A stretch of DNA of 64,000 nucleotides from Heterohyrax brucei (Eukaryota > Chordata > Mammalia > Hyracoidea > Procaviidae), in NCBI GenBank assembly GCA_028571685.1, contig CM053141.1:78787833-78851832 (forward strand), written 5' to 3'. A model generated the notes under the pieces. The model was not told the origin of the DNA, did no database searches, and worked only from the letters and a program-made list of their open reading frames with translations. Positions 52,933 through 64,000 of the stretch are shown here, one piece after another. The position numbers and the translations under genes are program-made. Position 1 is the first letter of the stretch, and each line of letters starts with the position of its first letter.

Positions 52933-55355
52933 AAACACTGACCTGTTCTTTTTAGTGTAACGACTATCTGTTCCTTCCATCTTCATTTGATGCTTCCTGT
53001 GTCATTTAATATTTCCCCTGTAGAATCCTTCACTATTGTAACTTGAGGCTTGAATTTTTTCTCTGATTCTTTCAGCAGAGTATATTCTTGCTGTTTAGTT
53101 TTCTGTCTCCAACTCTTTGTACATGAATCTTCCCATTGAAATATTTTCCCCTATTGAAATCTTCTGTTCATTTCTTTTATTTCATTGTATCTTCTTTTTG
53201 TTTTAGCTACTTGATGTTCAGTAGCAAGTTTCAGAGTCCTCTGACATCTATTGTGGTTTCTTCCTTCCCTTTCTGTCTTTTTAATGACCTCTTGCTCTCT
53301 TCATGTGTGATGTCCTTGATGACATTCCACAATTTGTCTGTTCCTGGGTCGTTAGTGTTCAGTGCATCAAATCTCTTCTTCAGATGGTCTCTAAATTTGG
53401 GTGTAATGTACTTAACATCATACTTAGGCTCTTGAAGCCTTGTTCTGACTGGTGATATTAAGCTATTTCATCATCTTTTCCACAGATATAGTTGTTTTTG
53501 TTCCTGTATATTCCATATGGTGAGGTCCATGTGTGTAGTCACTGTTTATGTCGTTGAAAAATATATTTACAATGAAGATTCAAGTCAGTTTTGCAAAATG
53601 CTGTCATACCATCTCCATCGTCATTTCTGTCACCGAGGCCGTATTTTCCAACTACTGATTCTTCTTTGTTTCCAGCTTCCACGTGCCAATCACCAGTAAT
53701 TATTAATGTATCTTGATTACATGTTAGATCAATTTCAGACTGTGGGAGCTGGTAAAAATTTTTGGTTATCTCATCTTTGGCATTAATGGTTGATATGTAA
53801 ATTTGAATAATAGTTGTATTAACTGGTGTTCTTTGTAGGCATTTGGATATTATCCTATCACTGACAGCATTGTTACTTCAGGATAGATCTTGAAATGTTC
53901 CTTTTGATGATGAACACAGTGCCATTTCTTTACAAGTGTCCATTCTAGGCATAGTGGACCATGTGATTGCCCAGTTCAGAATGGCTTCTCCAATTCATTT
54001 CAGCTCACTAATGGCTAGGATATCAATGTTGAGTTCATTTCATTTTTGACAATTTCCAGTTCTCCTAGATTCATACTTCATACATCTCATGTTCTGAATA
54101 TTAATGGGTGTTTGTAGCTTTTTCTTCTCATTTTGAGTTGAGCCTCATCAGCAAGTGAAGGTCCCAAAAGCTTGACTACATCTGTATCATTAAGGTCGGC
54201 TTTACTTTGAGGAGGCAGCTCTTTCCCAGTCAGCTTTTGAGTGCCTTCCAATCTGTGGCCTCATCTTCTAGGACTATATCAGAAAATATCCTGCTGCTAT
54301 TCATAAAGTTTTCACTGACAGTTCTTTTTAGTAGACTACTAGGTAGTAGTCTGCCTTAATCTGGAGGTTCAACTGAACCTGTCCACCATTGGTAACCATC
54401 TTGGTATTTGCATATCAGTGGCACAGCTTCCAACATCACAGCAACATGCAAGTTCCCACTTGTATAACAAACAGATAGACTCATGGGGGTGGAGTGTAAT
54501 AGATCTCTTTAAACTGACATAAACTACTTCTGTAACAGATGATACCTCAAAGCTTATTTTAGTTTAGTATTTCACAACATTTTAACCCATACTCTTTTTT
54601 CATATACTTTTATTGATGGTATTTAGAAATTAAAAAAAAAAACCCACAAATGAAATGTAACTAAAAATAAATCATTATGAGCCATCTCCAGCCCTCAGTG
54701 TGTATCATATACCCATCAGGAGAGAGGAGAGATGCTCTCATTGGTTAGGAATCCTTACTTTAGCTAATTTAGTGTAAACACCAGGAGCTGTTGTTTGTTA
54801 TTATCAGATGCTCTTCTGTATCATACTTTCTGAAATATATTTTCCGTAACACAGTGTTAGTTAAACAAATTGTTAGTACTTTAAAACTAGAGTCCTTCAT
54901 AACAGCGAATTACCAAAACATGAGAGATTATTTGAAGTTTTTGATTTATTTGGGCAAGAAGAAGGTATGTGGGTATTTTTAAAGAAAGTTTAATGAAATT
55001 ATCTAGTAGCAATCTTCTTTCTTTTTGCCCTATTTGGCTAGTCCTGGTATAGTGTTTTCTGGATGTTTTACTTTTTGTTTTCGGTTTTCATATGTATATG
55101 ATAAGATCAAAAAGACCCTATAATAATGATTTTCATAGATTCATGCCTCATGGAAACAATCTTTTTAAATTCACAAGTAGTAAATAGGCATTATATTAAA
55201 ATTGTTAGTGCTGTCTTTGAGTTGGTAGCAATTTCAATACAGAGCAGTGTTTGAATAGATTTTTCTGAAAATTTGGAGAATCAAAGAAGTGAAGGTTATT
55301 ATGTAGTTTCAGTTTTTCTGGTTATCCATTCTTTTGTAGTTATCCATTAGTGACC

Positions 55356-55455
55356 GAATGTTGTTAGTTACTGTTTAGTCATTTCTGACTCATAATAACC
55401 CTCATACAACAGAAAAAAACATTGTTTGGTCTTGCACTGTTTTCAAGATTGTTGA
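55356..55455 (-). repeat. RTE1/AfroSINE 3' end
   Basis: Reverse-complement core 'gttgttagttactgtttag', 'cataataaccctcatacaa', ending where an LTR begins. Confidence 0.75.
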
Positions 55456-55457
55456 TA

Positions 55458-55975
55458 CGGGTCATGGATCATATTGTGTCTCCCCCCCATGTGTCAGCTT
55501 GGCTGGGCCATTATTCCCAGTATAGTGTGATTGTTTACCATTTTGACACCTGATGTAATTTTCATGTGTTATAAATCTTACCTCAATGATGTTAATGTGG
55601 TAGGATTAGAGGCAGTTATGTTAAGGAGGCCAGACTCAATCTACAAGGTTAAGTTGTATCTTAAGTTCATCTCTTTTGAGATATAAAAGAGAGAAGCAAG
55701 AGGAGAGATATGGGGACCTCACACCCCCAAGAGAAAAGAGCCAGGAGAATAGCACATTTTATGACTCCTGAGTCCCGGTGCCCAGGAAGCTCCTTGACCA
55801 GAGAAGACTGGTGACAGCTATCACCCCCAGAGCTAACACAGAGAGAAAGCCTTTCTCTGAAGCTGGCATTCTGAATTGTGACTTGTAGCCTTCTGAACTG
55901 TGAGAAAATAAATTTCTTTTGGTTAAAGCCATTCACTTTTGGTATTTCTGTTATAGCAGCACTAGATAACTAAGG
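55458..55975 (+). mobile_element. MaLR-like LTR
   Basis: Plus-strand unit 'gtcatggatcatattgtgt' to 'tatagcagcactagataac', with 'gagaaaataaatttctttt' near its 3' end. It is the best-preserved copy of this family in the window. Confidence 0.75.
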
Positions 55976-57280
55976 CTGTCCTATTCTTCACTGAAACCAG
56001 TTAATAGACCCATGATTCTTTCTTAAAGAGCAGGCTTTCTTTCCCCACTAAAAACTTGAGTTATCCTTGATTTAGAATCTATGATGGTGCTTCATTACTT
56101 CTGTTATTTATCTCTGTGGTGCATATAAATAAGAAAATCATTCAAGTATGCCAACCTACTTACATTTTATGTTGCAAAGATATAAAAGCTACATTTAAAA
56201 ATACAAATTTACATCTGAGGTTTCATACCCATCACATCAAAACTGTGGGCATGTTGTTTGTGTGTGTTCATGTATGTGTGTGTGAAATGATTGGAAAAGA
56301 ATATAGAAAAATGAAAACAATTTGTTAAAGTCTTAATACTGGCTTTTTTTATTTCCTTGAAATTTTAAAATACACTTTTACAGTAAACTAAAAGGAAAAT
56401 TTAAACTCAGCTATGTAGAATCCTTTAATTTGAAATATTTTACTTTAATTTTAGAGTAGTATTCATAATTGTGCTTAAATTATAAAGCGAAAGTTTAATC
56501 ACAGTCTACAATTTTGTTCTGAGTGCTTAATGTACTCTAACAAAAAAAGTATTAAATATTGGAAGATTGAGGGAGGCAAAATATTCTTAAAATATTAATG
56601 GTTTGGGAGAGGTTAGTTGGCGTGGTTATTTGCAGTATACTAGAAATAAGCAAACTCCATCTACGAACTTCGGGTTTAATTTTTTTATCCAGTTTCTCTG
56701 TCTCTCTCTTTTTACTTCTTATATTTTGCATGCTTTCTGGTAGAGTAATTCCGCATGACTTTTTTCAATATGCTAACAAGTACTCAGATATTGTTTACAT
56801 AGGTTTGTGTTCCTTTTATAGGTAGGAAGAACCATATCACAGTAAAATTTCTTCCTTAGAATTCCTTCTGAAAAATTCTAATTTTCCTTCCTTACTGCCA
56901 TCAAAAACAGAGATTGACCTAAATAGTAAATGATCACTTCAGGTTAGGAAGAATTTAAATACTTTCATAGAAAATGGTACTTTTTAACCAATATGCTAAG
57001 CCACAGCTTTCACCAGTTTACCCATTAGAAGTCTTAGCAAAAATAAGATTTCTAGAATTGATGTCTGTTGAGCTCATATACCCCTGTCTTTACATGTTTA
57101 ACACTGAAACAAGGAAAAATTGGAAGCATTTTAAAATTACTAACTTTCAGAAAAAGTTTTTCTCCTAGTCTTTTAATATGAACATCTCAGCTTGCTATGT
57201 GAGTTATAAGAAAAATAATATAAACTGAATTGTTCAGTCTCTCAGCAGTTATTTATTTAAGACCTATTCCATGCACAGTG

Positions 57281-57436
57281 GTGTCCTGGTGGCACGGTAG
57301 TTCAGAGCACAGCTGCAAACCAAAAGGTGACAGTTCAAGTCCACCAACAGTTTCTTGGAAGCCCTGTGGGACAGTTCTCCTCTGTCCTTTAGGAGTGCTG
57401 TAGGAGTGGGAATCTACTTAACTGCAGTGGTTTTGG
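57281..57436 (+). repeat. AfroSINE
   Basis: Plus-strand copy 'tgtcctggtggcacggtag' to 'ctgcagtggttttggtttc'. It was inserted in an L2-like stretch. Confidence 0.88.
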
Positions 57437-57437
57437 T

Positions 57438-57560
57438 TTCTGTTCTGTGCCAAGCACTGTTGCAGACATTTGGGATGCATCAATAGAAAAGCAAAACAGT
57501 TGCCTGCTTTCATGGAGCTTACATTTTAACAGAAGGTAGTAGGTAATAGACATGATAAGT
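57438..57560 (+). repeat. L2 LINE 3' fragment
   Basis: 'ctgtgccaagcactgttgc' and 'tcatggagcttacatttta' are hallmark words of L2 3' ends. The part before the SINE ('ctattccatgcaca') may be its left remainder. Confidence 0.75.
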
Positions 57561-57584
57561 AAGTAACATACATTATGTTCAAAA

Positions 57585-57752
57585 ACAGTAAACCAAAAAA
57601 AGCAGATCCGTTGCCATCTAGTTGTTTTCAACTCAAAGCAACGCTATAGGACAGAGTAGAGGTGCCTCAGAGGGTTTTAGCTAGTAGATTTAAATCTCCA
57701 ACTTTTGACTAGCAGTTGTGCTCTTAACCACTGCACTACCAGGGCTCCGGAA
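57585..57752 (-). repeat. AfroSINE
   Basis: Reverse-complement copy with 'ccgttgccatctagttgtt' and 'accactgcactaccagggc'. Confidence 0.88.
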
Positions 57753-57944
57753 AATATTAAGGGCTATGAAAAAAGAAAAAGATACTAGAAGAGACAGTAG
57801 AGGAATAAGACGGCTGAAATTTTTAAATAAAGGTTGGACTAGATCTTTGTTGAGAAAGTGACTTTAAGCAAAGACTAGAACGAGATAAGGGAATTGAGTC
57901 AACAGACTATCTGGGAGAAGAACCCTCCTGTAAGAAGCAATGCC

Positions 57945-58285
57945 CAAAACCTATTGCCATCAACTTAGTTTTGACTCATAGTGACCCTATAGGACAGAAT
58001 AGAATTGCCCCGTATGGTTTCCAAGGAGCAGCTTGTTAAGAGCCAAACTTTTTTTTTGTAATTTATTTATTGTGATTTAGTGAAAGTGTACAATCTAGTT
58101 TAAATTTGCATGCCCGCCTATGTGCAGCTCCTGCTGCTCTCCTTGCCTGGTGACAGCACACTTCTCCCATCTGTTCTATACCTGTCGTATCCTCTTAACA
58201 GTCTCCTGTCCCCCTTCTCCACCCTCTCCCTCCCCTCTAGTAAAAGCCGAACTCTTAACCACGGTACCACCAGGGCTCTAGGAGG
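57945..58285 (-). repeat. AfroSINE split by an L1 end
   Basis: The left part (57945-58049) and right part (58244-58285, 'actcttaaccacggtacca') are halves of one reverse-complement SINE. Confidence 0.88.
58050..58243 (-). mobile_element. 5'-truncated L1 3' UTR end inside a SINE
   Basis: About 190 bp of minus-strand L1 3' UTR with a T-rich (poly(A) complement) left end. AAGAGCCAAAC before it and AAAAGCCGAAC after it are the diverged target duplication within the SINE. Confidence 0.88.
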
Positions 58286-59179
58286 AAGGAATAGGCAGTG
58301 CAAAAGCCTCAAGGTAAGAGTGTGCTTAGCAAATCTGAAGAACAGCAAAGAGACCTGTGTTGGCTGGAGAGCAGACAATATTAGATATGAGGGTAGACAG
58401 GTAACAGGAACCAAGAGTCTGTGGAGCCTTAAAGGTCATTTAAAGGAGTTTGAGTTTACTTGAGCCTAGGTTGCACTGTTGCCACAGTGCTTGGATACTA
58501 ACCAAAAGGTCAGCAGTTCAAATTTCGCAGCTACTGTGGGAGAAAAAGTTGTGACATCCTGCTTGTGTAAAGATTTACAGCCTTGGAAACCCTATGGGAC
58601 AGTTCTGCTCTGTCTTGTAGGGTCACTATGAGTCAAAATTGAATTGACTTGATGGCCGTGGTTGGTTTGTTTTCATTTAGATTTTATTCTGGAATAAGAT
58701 AGGATGCCGTTGTACAGTTTTCAAGAAAGGTGTGATGTGATCTGACTTGTAATTCAAAAGAATCATTCGGCTACTGGGTTGTGAATTGACTGTAGGAGGG
58801 GAAGGACAGAAGCAGAACCCATTTAAGAGGCTCTTGCAATATGCAGACAACAGAGAATAGTAGTCGAGACTAGATTGAATGCAGTGAAGGTCGTGAGAAG
58901 TGGTTATATTCACTGTATGTTCAAAGCAGAGCCCACAGGATTTCCTGAGAGTTTGGAAGTGGGGTGTGTGCTAGAGAGAGGAGTCAAGAATGCCTCCATG
59001 GTTATTTACATGACCGTTTGGAAGAGGTTAGATTTGCCCTCAACTGAGATGTTGAAGACTACAGTTACAACTGGTTTGAGGGGTGGGGGTGGATAAGAAG
59101 ATCACCTTTGGGCGTATTAAATCTGAATGTTAGACATTGGGCTGGGGCTATAAACTTGAGGATCACTGGCATATAAACA
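58286..59179 (+). repeat. Ancient interspersed repeat, split by an AfroSINE
   Basis: The two parts (58286-58464 and 58669-59179) read as one old mammalian repeat, with words such as 'gattttattctggaataag', 'gtgtgatgtgatctgactt' and 'aggagtcaagaatgcctcc'. I recognise the pattern but cannot name the family with confidence. Confidence 0.55.
58466..58668 (+). repeat. AfroSINE, long form
   Basis: Plus-strand copy with 'ccaaaaggtcagcagttca', the long middle segment and 'acttgatggccgtggttgg'. Confidence 0.88.
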
Positions 59180-59310
59180 AACAAACAACCCCAAATGTAC
59201 TGCCATTGGGTTGGTTCTAACTCCATAGAGTTTCTAAGAAGTGCCTAACAGAATTGAAACTGCTGACCTCTTGGTTAGCAGACGTAGCACTTAATCACTA
59301 TGCTGTACGG
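59180..59310 (-). repeat. AfroSINE, internally shortened
   Basis: Reverse-complement copy 'gtactgccattgggttggt' to 'cttaatcactatgctgta'. The 'gaccctacaggacagag' segment is deleted. Confidence 0.82.
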
Positions 59311-59479
59311 ATAATATGAAACACCCATAAAACTGGGCGTAGTACAGTAATTGACCATCGATAATCAGGAAGCTAGATAAAATCTAATATTAGCCCTCTC
59401 ACAATTTTGCTGGTTGCCGGTATCCTGACAGCCCAGTTTTTCTGACCCAATTATGGACCAAAGTGAATTCTTTATTTTA

Positions 59480-62400
59480 TTATTATTATGATTGAATGAA
59501 AATGTACATTCCCATATAAATTCACATGCTCACCTATATGCAGCTCCCACTGCTCTCCCTGTCTGGTGACAGCACACCCCTTCTCTCTGCTCCATACATG
59601 TCCTATCCTCCCAACAGTGTCCTATCCTCCCAGCAGTGTCCTTTCCCCTCCTCTCTACCCACTCCCCTTCCTCCAGCAAGAGTTCAGCAGGATGACATCC
59701 TGTAGATGCATAGAACCGTAAAATTCCCACAAGATACAGTCACACTGTCTCCCCGAGTCAAATCCATTGCTGTTGGAATAGTTGACCTTCATTATGATTT
59801 ATGGACAGGGGCAGCATTGGGGCAAGGGGCCATGCTCCCAGGGGAACTCTGAAGCACCTGGACCATCAGCTGTGGTCTTTTATTGAAGATCTCAGGGTAC
59901 ACCCCTGTTTATTCTCTTGTTGCCAGTGAGACTCCACTTTGTGAGCTCCATCATGGCTATCACTGGTGGGGACCGGGCATCATCTGGTTTTTCTGGTAAC
60001 GAGTTGATGTAGAGACCCACTCACGTGGGTCCCTCTGTCTTCTGGGTTCTCTTTTCCCTGTGTTGTTCTTGTCTTTGGTGATCATCCATTCCTGTTGAGT
60101 TGGGACCATTTGCTGTACCCTCAGATGGCAGCTTGGCAGCTAATAAGACCCCAGACGCCACTCACCAATGACAGGTGCAAAGGATCCTCATTAGCAAAAA
60201 GCTAGCTGTGCCAGTTGGCCTTGATTTCACCTGAGAGCATGGTCCCCTGCCCCCCGCCCCAGCTACTCTGTCCTTGCAGTATTGGGTTAAGATGGGAGGA
60301 GTACTCAAATTTTTGTTGAAGTCCAGTTATTATTGATCTTCTTTCTAATGTGTGCTGTCACCGATTTCACCCAACCAAATATCTATTAACTATCTAATCT
60401 AAACCCTCCCCACCCACCCTTGCAGCTGTCAGAGTCTTTTCTTCTATACATGTCTGTTTTTAAGTTCTTATCATAGGGGTCTCATACAGTATTTGTTCTT
60501 TTGTCGCTACTTTCACCCAACATAATGTCCTCCAGTTGAAACCAGGACAAGAGATGTTTTCTGCAGTCATCATTGTTCTTTATCATTGCATAGTGTTCCA
60601 TTTAGTAAATATACCCTAGTTTATGTATCCATTCCTCTGTTGTTGGGCATCTGGGTTGATTCCATCTTTTTGCTATTGTGGACTGTGCTGCAGTGAACAT
60701 TTGTGTGCATGTATCAGTTGGTGTGAATGACCTTGATTCTGTAGGATATATTCCAAGCAGTGGAATTACTGGATCAAATGGTATATCTATAGCCATTTTT
60801 TTAAGGGAGCACCAGATTGCTTTCCAAAAAGGTTGCACCATTTTGCAGTCCCACCATTGGTGTAGGAGAGTTCTAGTCTCTGTGCAGCCTCTCTGGTATT
60901 TGTTATTTTGCGTTTTTTGGGTCATGGCGAACTTTGTTGGGGTGAGATGATATCTCATTGTCATTTTGACTTGAATTTCTTTAATAGCTTATATTAGCGA
61001 GCATGTCCCCATTTGTTTTTTGGCTGTATGGATCTCCTCTTTAGAGAAATGTCTGTCCATCTCCTTTGCCTATCGCTTAATTGGATGATTTATCTTTTTC
61101 TTATTGGTATTTTGTAATACCCTATAGATTATGGAGATCAGGCATCAGTCTGACATAGAGTTGCCAAATATTTTTTCCCATTCTGTAGGTGGCCTTTTAA
61201 TTCTATTAATAAAGTCTTTGGATGAGCGAAAGTGATGGATTCTTAGGAGTTCCCATTTATCTATTTTCTGATGATTGTGGTTTGACAGATTTTGAAGTCT
61301 GTGTGCATTGTTTATTAAACGTTCCATTGTTGTTACTACTTTCTCTTGGATGAGCTGTTTTGTTTTAGATTTGATATTTAGGTCTTTTATCCAGTTGGAG
61401 TTGGTTTTTGTATAAGGTGTAAGATATGGGACTTGTTTCAGTTTCTTGCAGGTGGATATCTAATTTTGCCAGCACCATTTGTTGAAAACATTGTTTTTAC
61501 CCCAGTTTAATGTCTTAGGGCCTTTGTCTAATAGCAGCTGTTCATAGGCATATGATGTCATTTCTAGGGTCTTGATTCTGTTCCACTGATCTGTGTGTCT
61601 GTTTTTGTACCAGTACCAGACTGTTCTGACTACTGTGGCAGTGTAATATGTTCTAAGGTCAGGTAATGAGAGGCCTTCCAGTGTATTCTTCTTCTTTAGT
61701 AATGCTTAACTTATCCGGGGCTTCTTGCCTTTCCACACAAATTTGGTAATTTGTTCCTCCATTTTGTTAAAAAATGCCACTGAAACTTTTACTGGGATTG
61801 CATTATATGAGTAGATTGCTTTGGGTAAAATAGACATTTTCACAATGTTAAGTCTTCTTATCCATGAGCATGGTAGGTTTCTCCATTTCTGTAAGTCTCT
61901 CTTAGTTTCTTGTAGTAAGGATTTGTAGTTCTTTTTGTAAAGTTCTGTTATTTCTCTGGTTAAATTTATTCCTAGGCACTTTATCTTGTTAGGGGCTTTG
62001 GTAAATGGTATTGACTTAATAATCTCGTTGTTGGTATAAAGGAATCCTACTGATTTACTTATGGTTATCTTCTATCCTGAGACTTTGCAGAACTCTTCTA
62101 TCAGTTTGAGTAGTTTCCTTATGGATTCTTTGGGATTCTCTGCATATACAATCATGTCATCAGCAAACAGGGAGATTTTTAGTTCTTCTTTGCTGATGCA
62201 GATGCCTGTTATTTCTTGGTCTTGTCTAATTGCTCTGGCTAGAACTTCTAGTACAATGTTGAGTAGGAGGGGTGAGAGTGGGCATCCTTGTCTAGTTCCT
62301 GTTCTCATGGGGAACTGTTTCAGTCTCTCTCCATTCAAGATGATGTAGACAGTTAGCTTTGTATAAATGGCCATTATTGCATTGAGGAATTGGCCATCTA

Positions 62401-64000
62401 TTCCTATTTTGCTGAGAGTTTTTAGCATGAATGGGTGTTGGACTTTATCAAATGCCTTTTCTGCATCAATAGAGAAGATCAGGTGGTTCTTTTGTGGTAT
62501 TTATGTGGTTGATCACATAAGTTGTTTTTCTGATGTTGAACCAGCCTTGCATCCCTGGTATGAATCCAGCTTGGTCACGGTGGATTATTTTTTGAATATG
62601 CTGTTGTATTCTATTGGCAAGAATTTTGTTGAAGATTTTTGCATCTAGATTCATGAGTGATATCGGTCTGTAGTTCTCCTTTTTGGTTGGGTCTTTCCCT
62701 GGCTTTGGTATCAGGGTTATGCTGCCTTCATAGAATGAGTTTGGGAGTATTACATCCCTTTCTATACTGTGAAATAGTCTCAGTAGTGTTGGAGATAACT
62801 CTTCTATAAAAGCTTGGTAGAATTCTGCAGTGAAGCCATCTGGGCCTGGACTTTTTTGGTTGGCAGTTTTTTGATGACTTTCTCAATCTCTTCCTTTGTG
62901 ATGAGTTTATTAAGTTGTTCTGCTTCACCTTGTGATAATTTGGGTAGGTGATATGAATTAAGGAATTTCTCCATTTTCTCTAGGTTTTCAAATTTGTTAG
63001 AGTGCAGTCTTTCATTGTATTCAGCTATGATATTTTTAATTTCTGCTGGCTCTGTTGTGACAACTCCCCTCTCATTTGTTATTTGAGTTATTTGTTTCCT
63101 GTTTTTCTTTACTAAGTTTAGCCAGTGGTTTGTCAATTTTGTTGATCTTTTCAAAAAAACCAGCTTTTGGTCTTTTCAGTTTTTTCAATTATTTTTCTGT
63201 TCTCTAATTCATTTCTTTCTGCTCTGATCTTTGTGACCTGTTTTCTTCTGTTGCCTGAGGGGTTCCTCTGTTTCTCTCTCTCTACTTGTTCAAGCTTTAG
63301 GATCAGTTCTTTGATTTGGTTTCTTTCTTCCTTCCAGATGTGTGCATTTATGGAGATAAACAGACCTCTTGGCACTGCTTTGGCTGTATCCCATAGGTTC
63401 TTGTAGGAAGTGTTTTCATTCTCATTGGAATCCATGAATTTCTTTATTTCATCCTTGATTTCTTCTATGATCCATGATTTTTTGAGCAAGTTGTTGTTCA
63501 GTTTCCAGGAGTTCCACTTTCTATCTATGTTTTTTCTGCTATTGATTTTGACTTTTATGGCTTTATGATCTGAGAAGATGCTTTGCAGTAATTCAGTGGT
63601 ATGGATTTTGTTGCCAGCCAGATTTTGTTCAGAATTGCTTTATGTCCTAACACATGGTCTATTCTGGAGAATGTTCAATGTGCACTGGAGAAGAAGAAGT
63701 AGTTGTCTGCTGATGTATAGACAGTTCTGCATATGTCAGTGAGTTCTAGTTGGTTAATTGTGGCAATAAGGTCTGCTGTGTCTTTATCAAGTTTTTTTCT
63801 AGATGATCTCTCCAGTATGGAGAGTGGAGTTTTGAAGTCTTCTACTATTATTGTGGAGTGATCTATCTCCTTTTTGAGTGTAGTCAGTGTTTCTTTGATG
63901 TATTTAGGTGCTGTAATATTAGGTGCATAAATATTTAACATTGTTAAGTCCTTGTGTACTGAACCTTTCAGCAATAAATAGTGTCCATCTTTGTCCACAA
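59480..64000 (-). mobile_element. Second long L1, cut by the window edge
   Basis: Minus-strand L1 of the same lineage as the one at 1729. The 3' UTR lies at about 59480-60560, and ORF2 sequence fills the rest to the window end. It lies antisense to POLK. No target duplication can be tested because the 5' end is outside. Confidence 0.93.
60565..64000 (-). pseudogene. L1 ORF2 remnant (partial)
   Basis: Readable blocks from the element's N- to C-terminal side: an endonuclease piece at 63675-63998 (MLNIYAPNITAPKYIKETL), a linker at 63151-63489, RT with [19 protein letters not shown] and FADD at 62156-62167, and the C-terminal part at 60602-60964 (FDPVIPLLGIYPTE, CPTTEEW). Multiple frameshifts between blocks make it inactive. 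The endonuclease start lies beyond the window. Confidence 0.92.

Larger units (their letters stand above)
50405..54475 (-). pseudogene. Near-full-length RTE1 LINE with two inserted LTRs
   Basis: Read on the minus strand, it runs from a 5' leader near 54475 ('tggtggacaggttcagttg', reverse complement) through endonuclease (about 53000-54100) and RT to the 3' core 'gttgttaggtgccatcaag' at 50405. An RT piece at 51186-51482 shows DYTNAFSCGDKNKL and GISEHLIMLRRN, where the family has DYAKAFD. After removal of the LTRs at 51453-51933 and 52390-52932, about 3.0 kb of RTE remains, close to full length. No frame survives. Antisense to POLK. Confidence 0.88.
26039..64000 (+). other. POLK: POLK intron 1 (by gene order; continues off the right edge)
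   Basis: After the donor at 26039 I find no reading frame resembling the POLK N-terminus and no other coding exon on the plus strand. The interval is read as intron 1 on gene order and on the size I recall for human (tens of kb). Repeats inside are listed separately. Stretches with nothing I can name are 26110-27047, 29243-29992, 30366-30529, 34326-34734, 34776-35279, 37356-38196, 38701-39066, 40004-40261, 40641-41030, 42363-43799, 45536-46159, 46471-47071, 49376-49790, 49888-50109, 54476-55355 and 55976-57280. Confidence 0.65.

Noticed and set aside
26039-64000. Search for the POLK coding exon 2
   Set aside because: I found no sequence resembling the POLK N-terminus. It is probably outside the window; a splice-aware alignment would settle it.

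Overview
The window is mammalian nuclear DNA from an afrotherian, most likely an elephant or close paenungulate relative. The evidence is the repeat content: dozens of AfroSINE-type tRNA-derived SINEs, long copies of the RTE1 LINE whose 3' end the AfroSINEs share, and an L1 lineage with a distinctive 3' UTR. I infer the species from repeat families only.

The one gene locus is the head-to-head pair CERT1 (ceramide transfer protein, also called GPBP or COL4A3BP) and POLK (DNA polymerase kappa). A CpG-rich bidirectional promoter lies at about 24,900-26,110. CERT1 runs on the minus strand. Its first coding exon (25242-25337, 32 codons) encodes the acidic N-terminus, and its second (15225-15359, 45 codons) encodes the first half of the PI4P-binding PH domain. 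Both have canonical splice sites and phase-0 junctions. CERT1 intron 1 fills 15360-25241, and intron 2 runs from 15224 off the left edge. On the plus strand only a candidate non-coding exon 1 of POLK (donor at 26039) is visible; 26039-64000 is read as POLK intron 1, because I find no POLK coding exon.

The rest is intronic and dominated by transposons. Left part (1-15,224): a full-length but dead L1 (1729-8934, sense to CERT1) nested inside an older L1, SINEs and a mariner remnant. CERT1 intron 1: truncated L1 3' ends, a run of four SINEs and a further SINE cluster. POLK intron 1: L1 3' ends, an ERVL-like LTR with a primer-binding site, RTE1 copies at 31,190-33,695, 44,345-45,055 and 50,405-54,475, six MaLR-like LTRs (two fused tail to tail), a second mariner in an inverted arrangement, MIR and L2 fossils, tandem repeats, and a second long L1 that runs off the right edge.

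The most unusual signals are these: (1) four ultra-short insertions (24-56 bp) of the same SINE 3' tail, each between its own target-site duplication; (2) a long AUG-free reading frame joined in frame to the CERT1 start, with ACG codons in good initiation context, matching the known non-AUG long form of GPBP; (3) a strong 8-codon upstream ORF overlapping a YY1-type site; (4) a UG-repeat block 34 nt after the CERT1 exon 2 donor; (5) an LTR with three inverted CCAAT boxes at exact 19-bp spacing; (6) several inverted or nested repeat structures.
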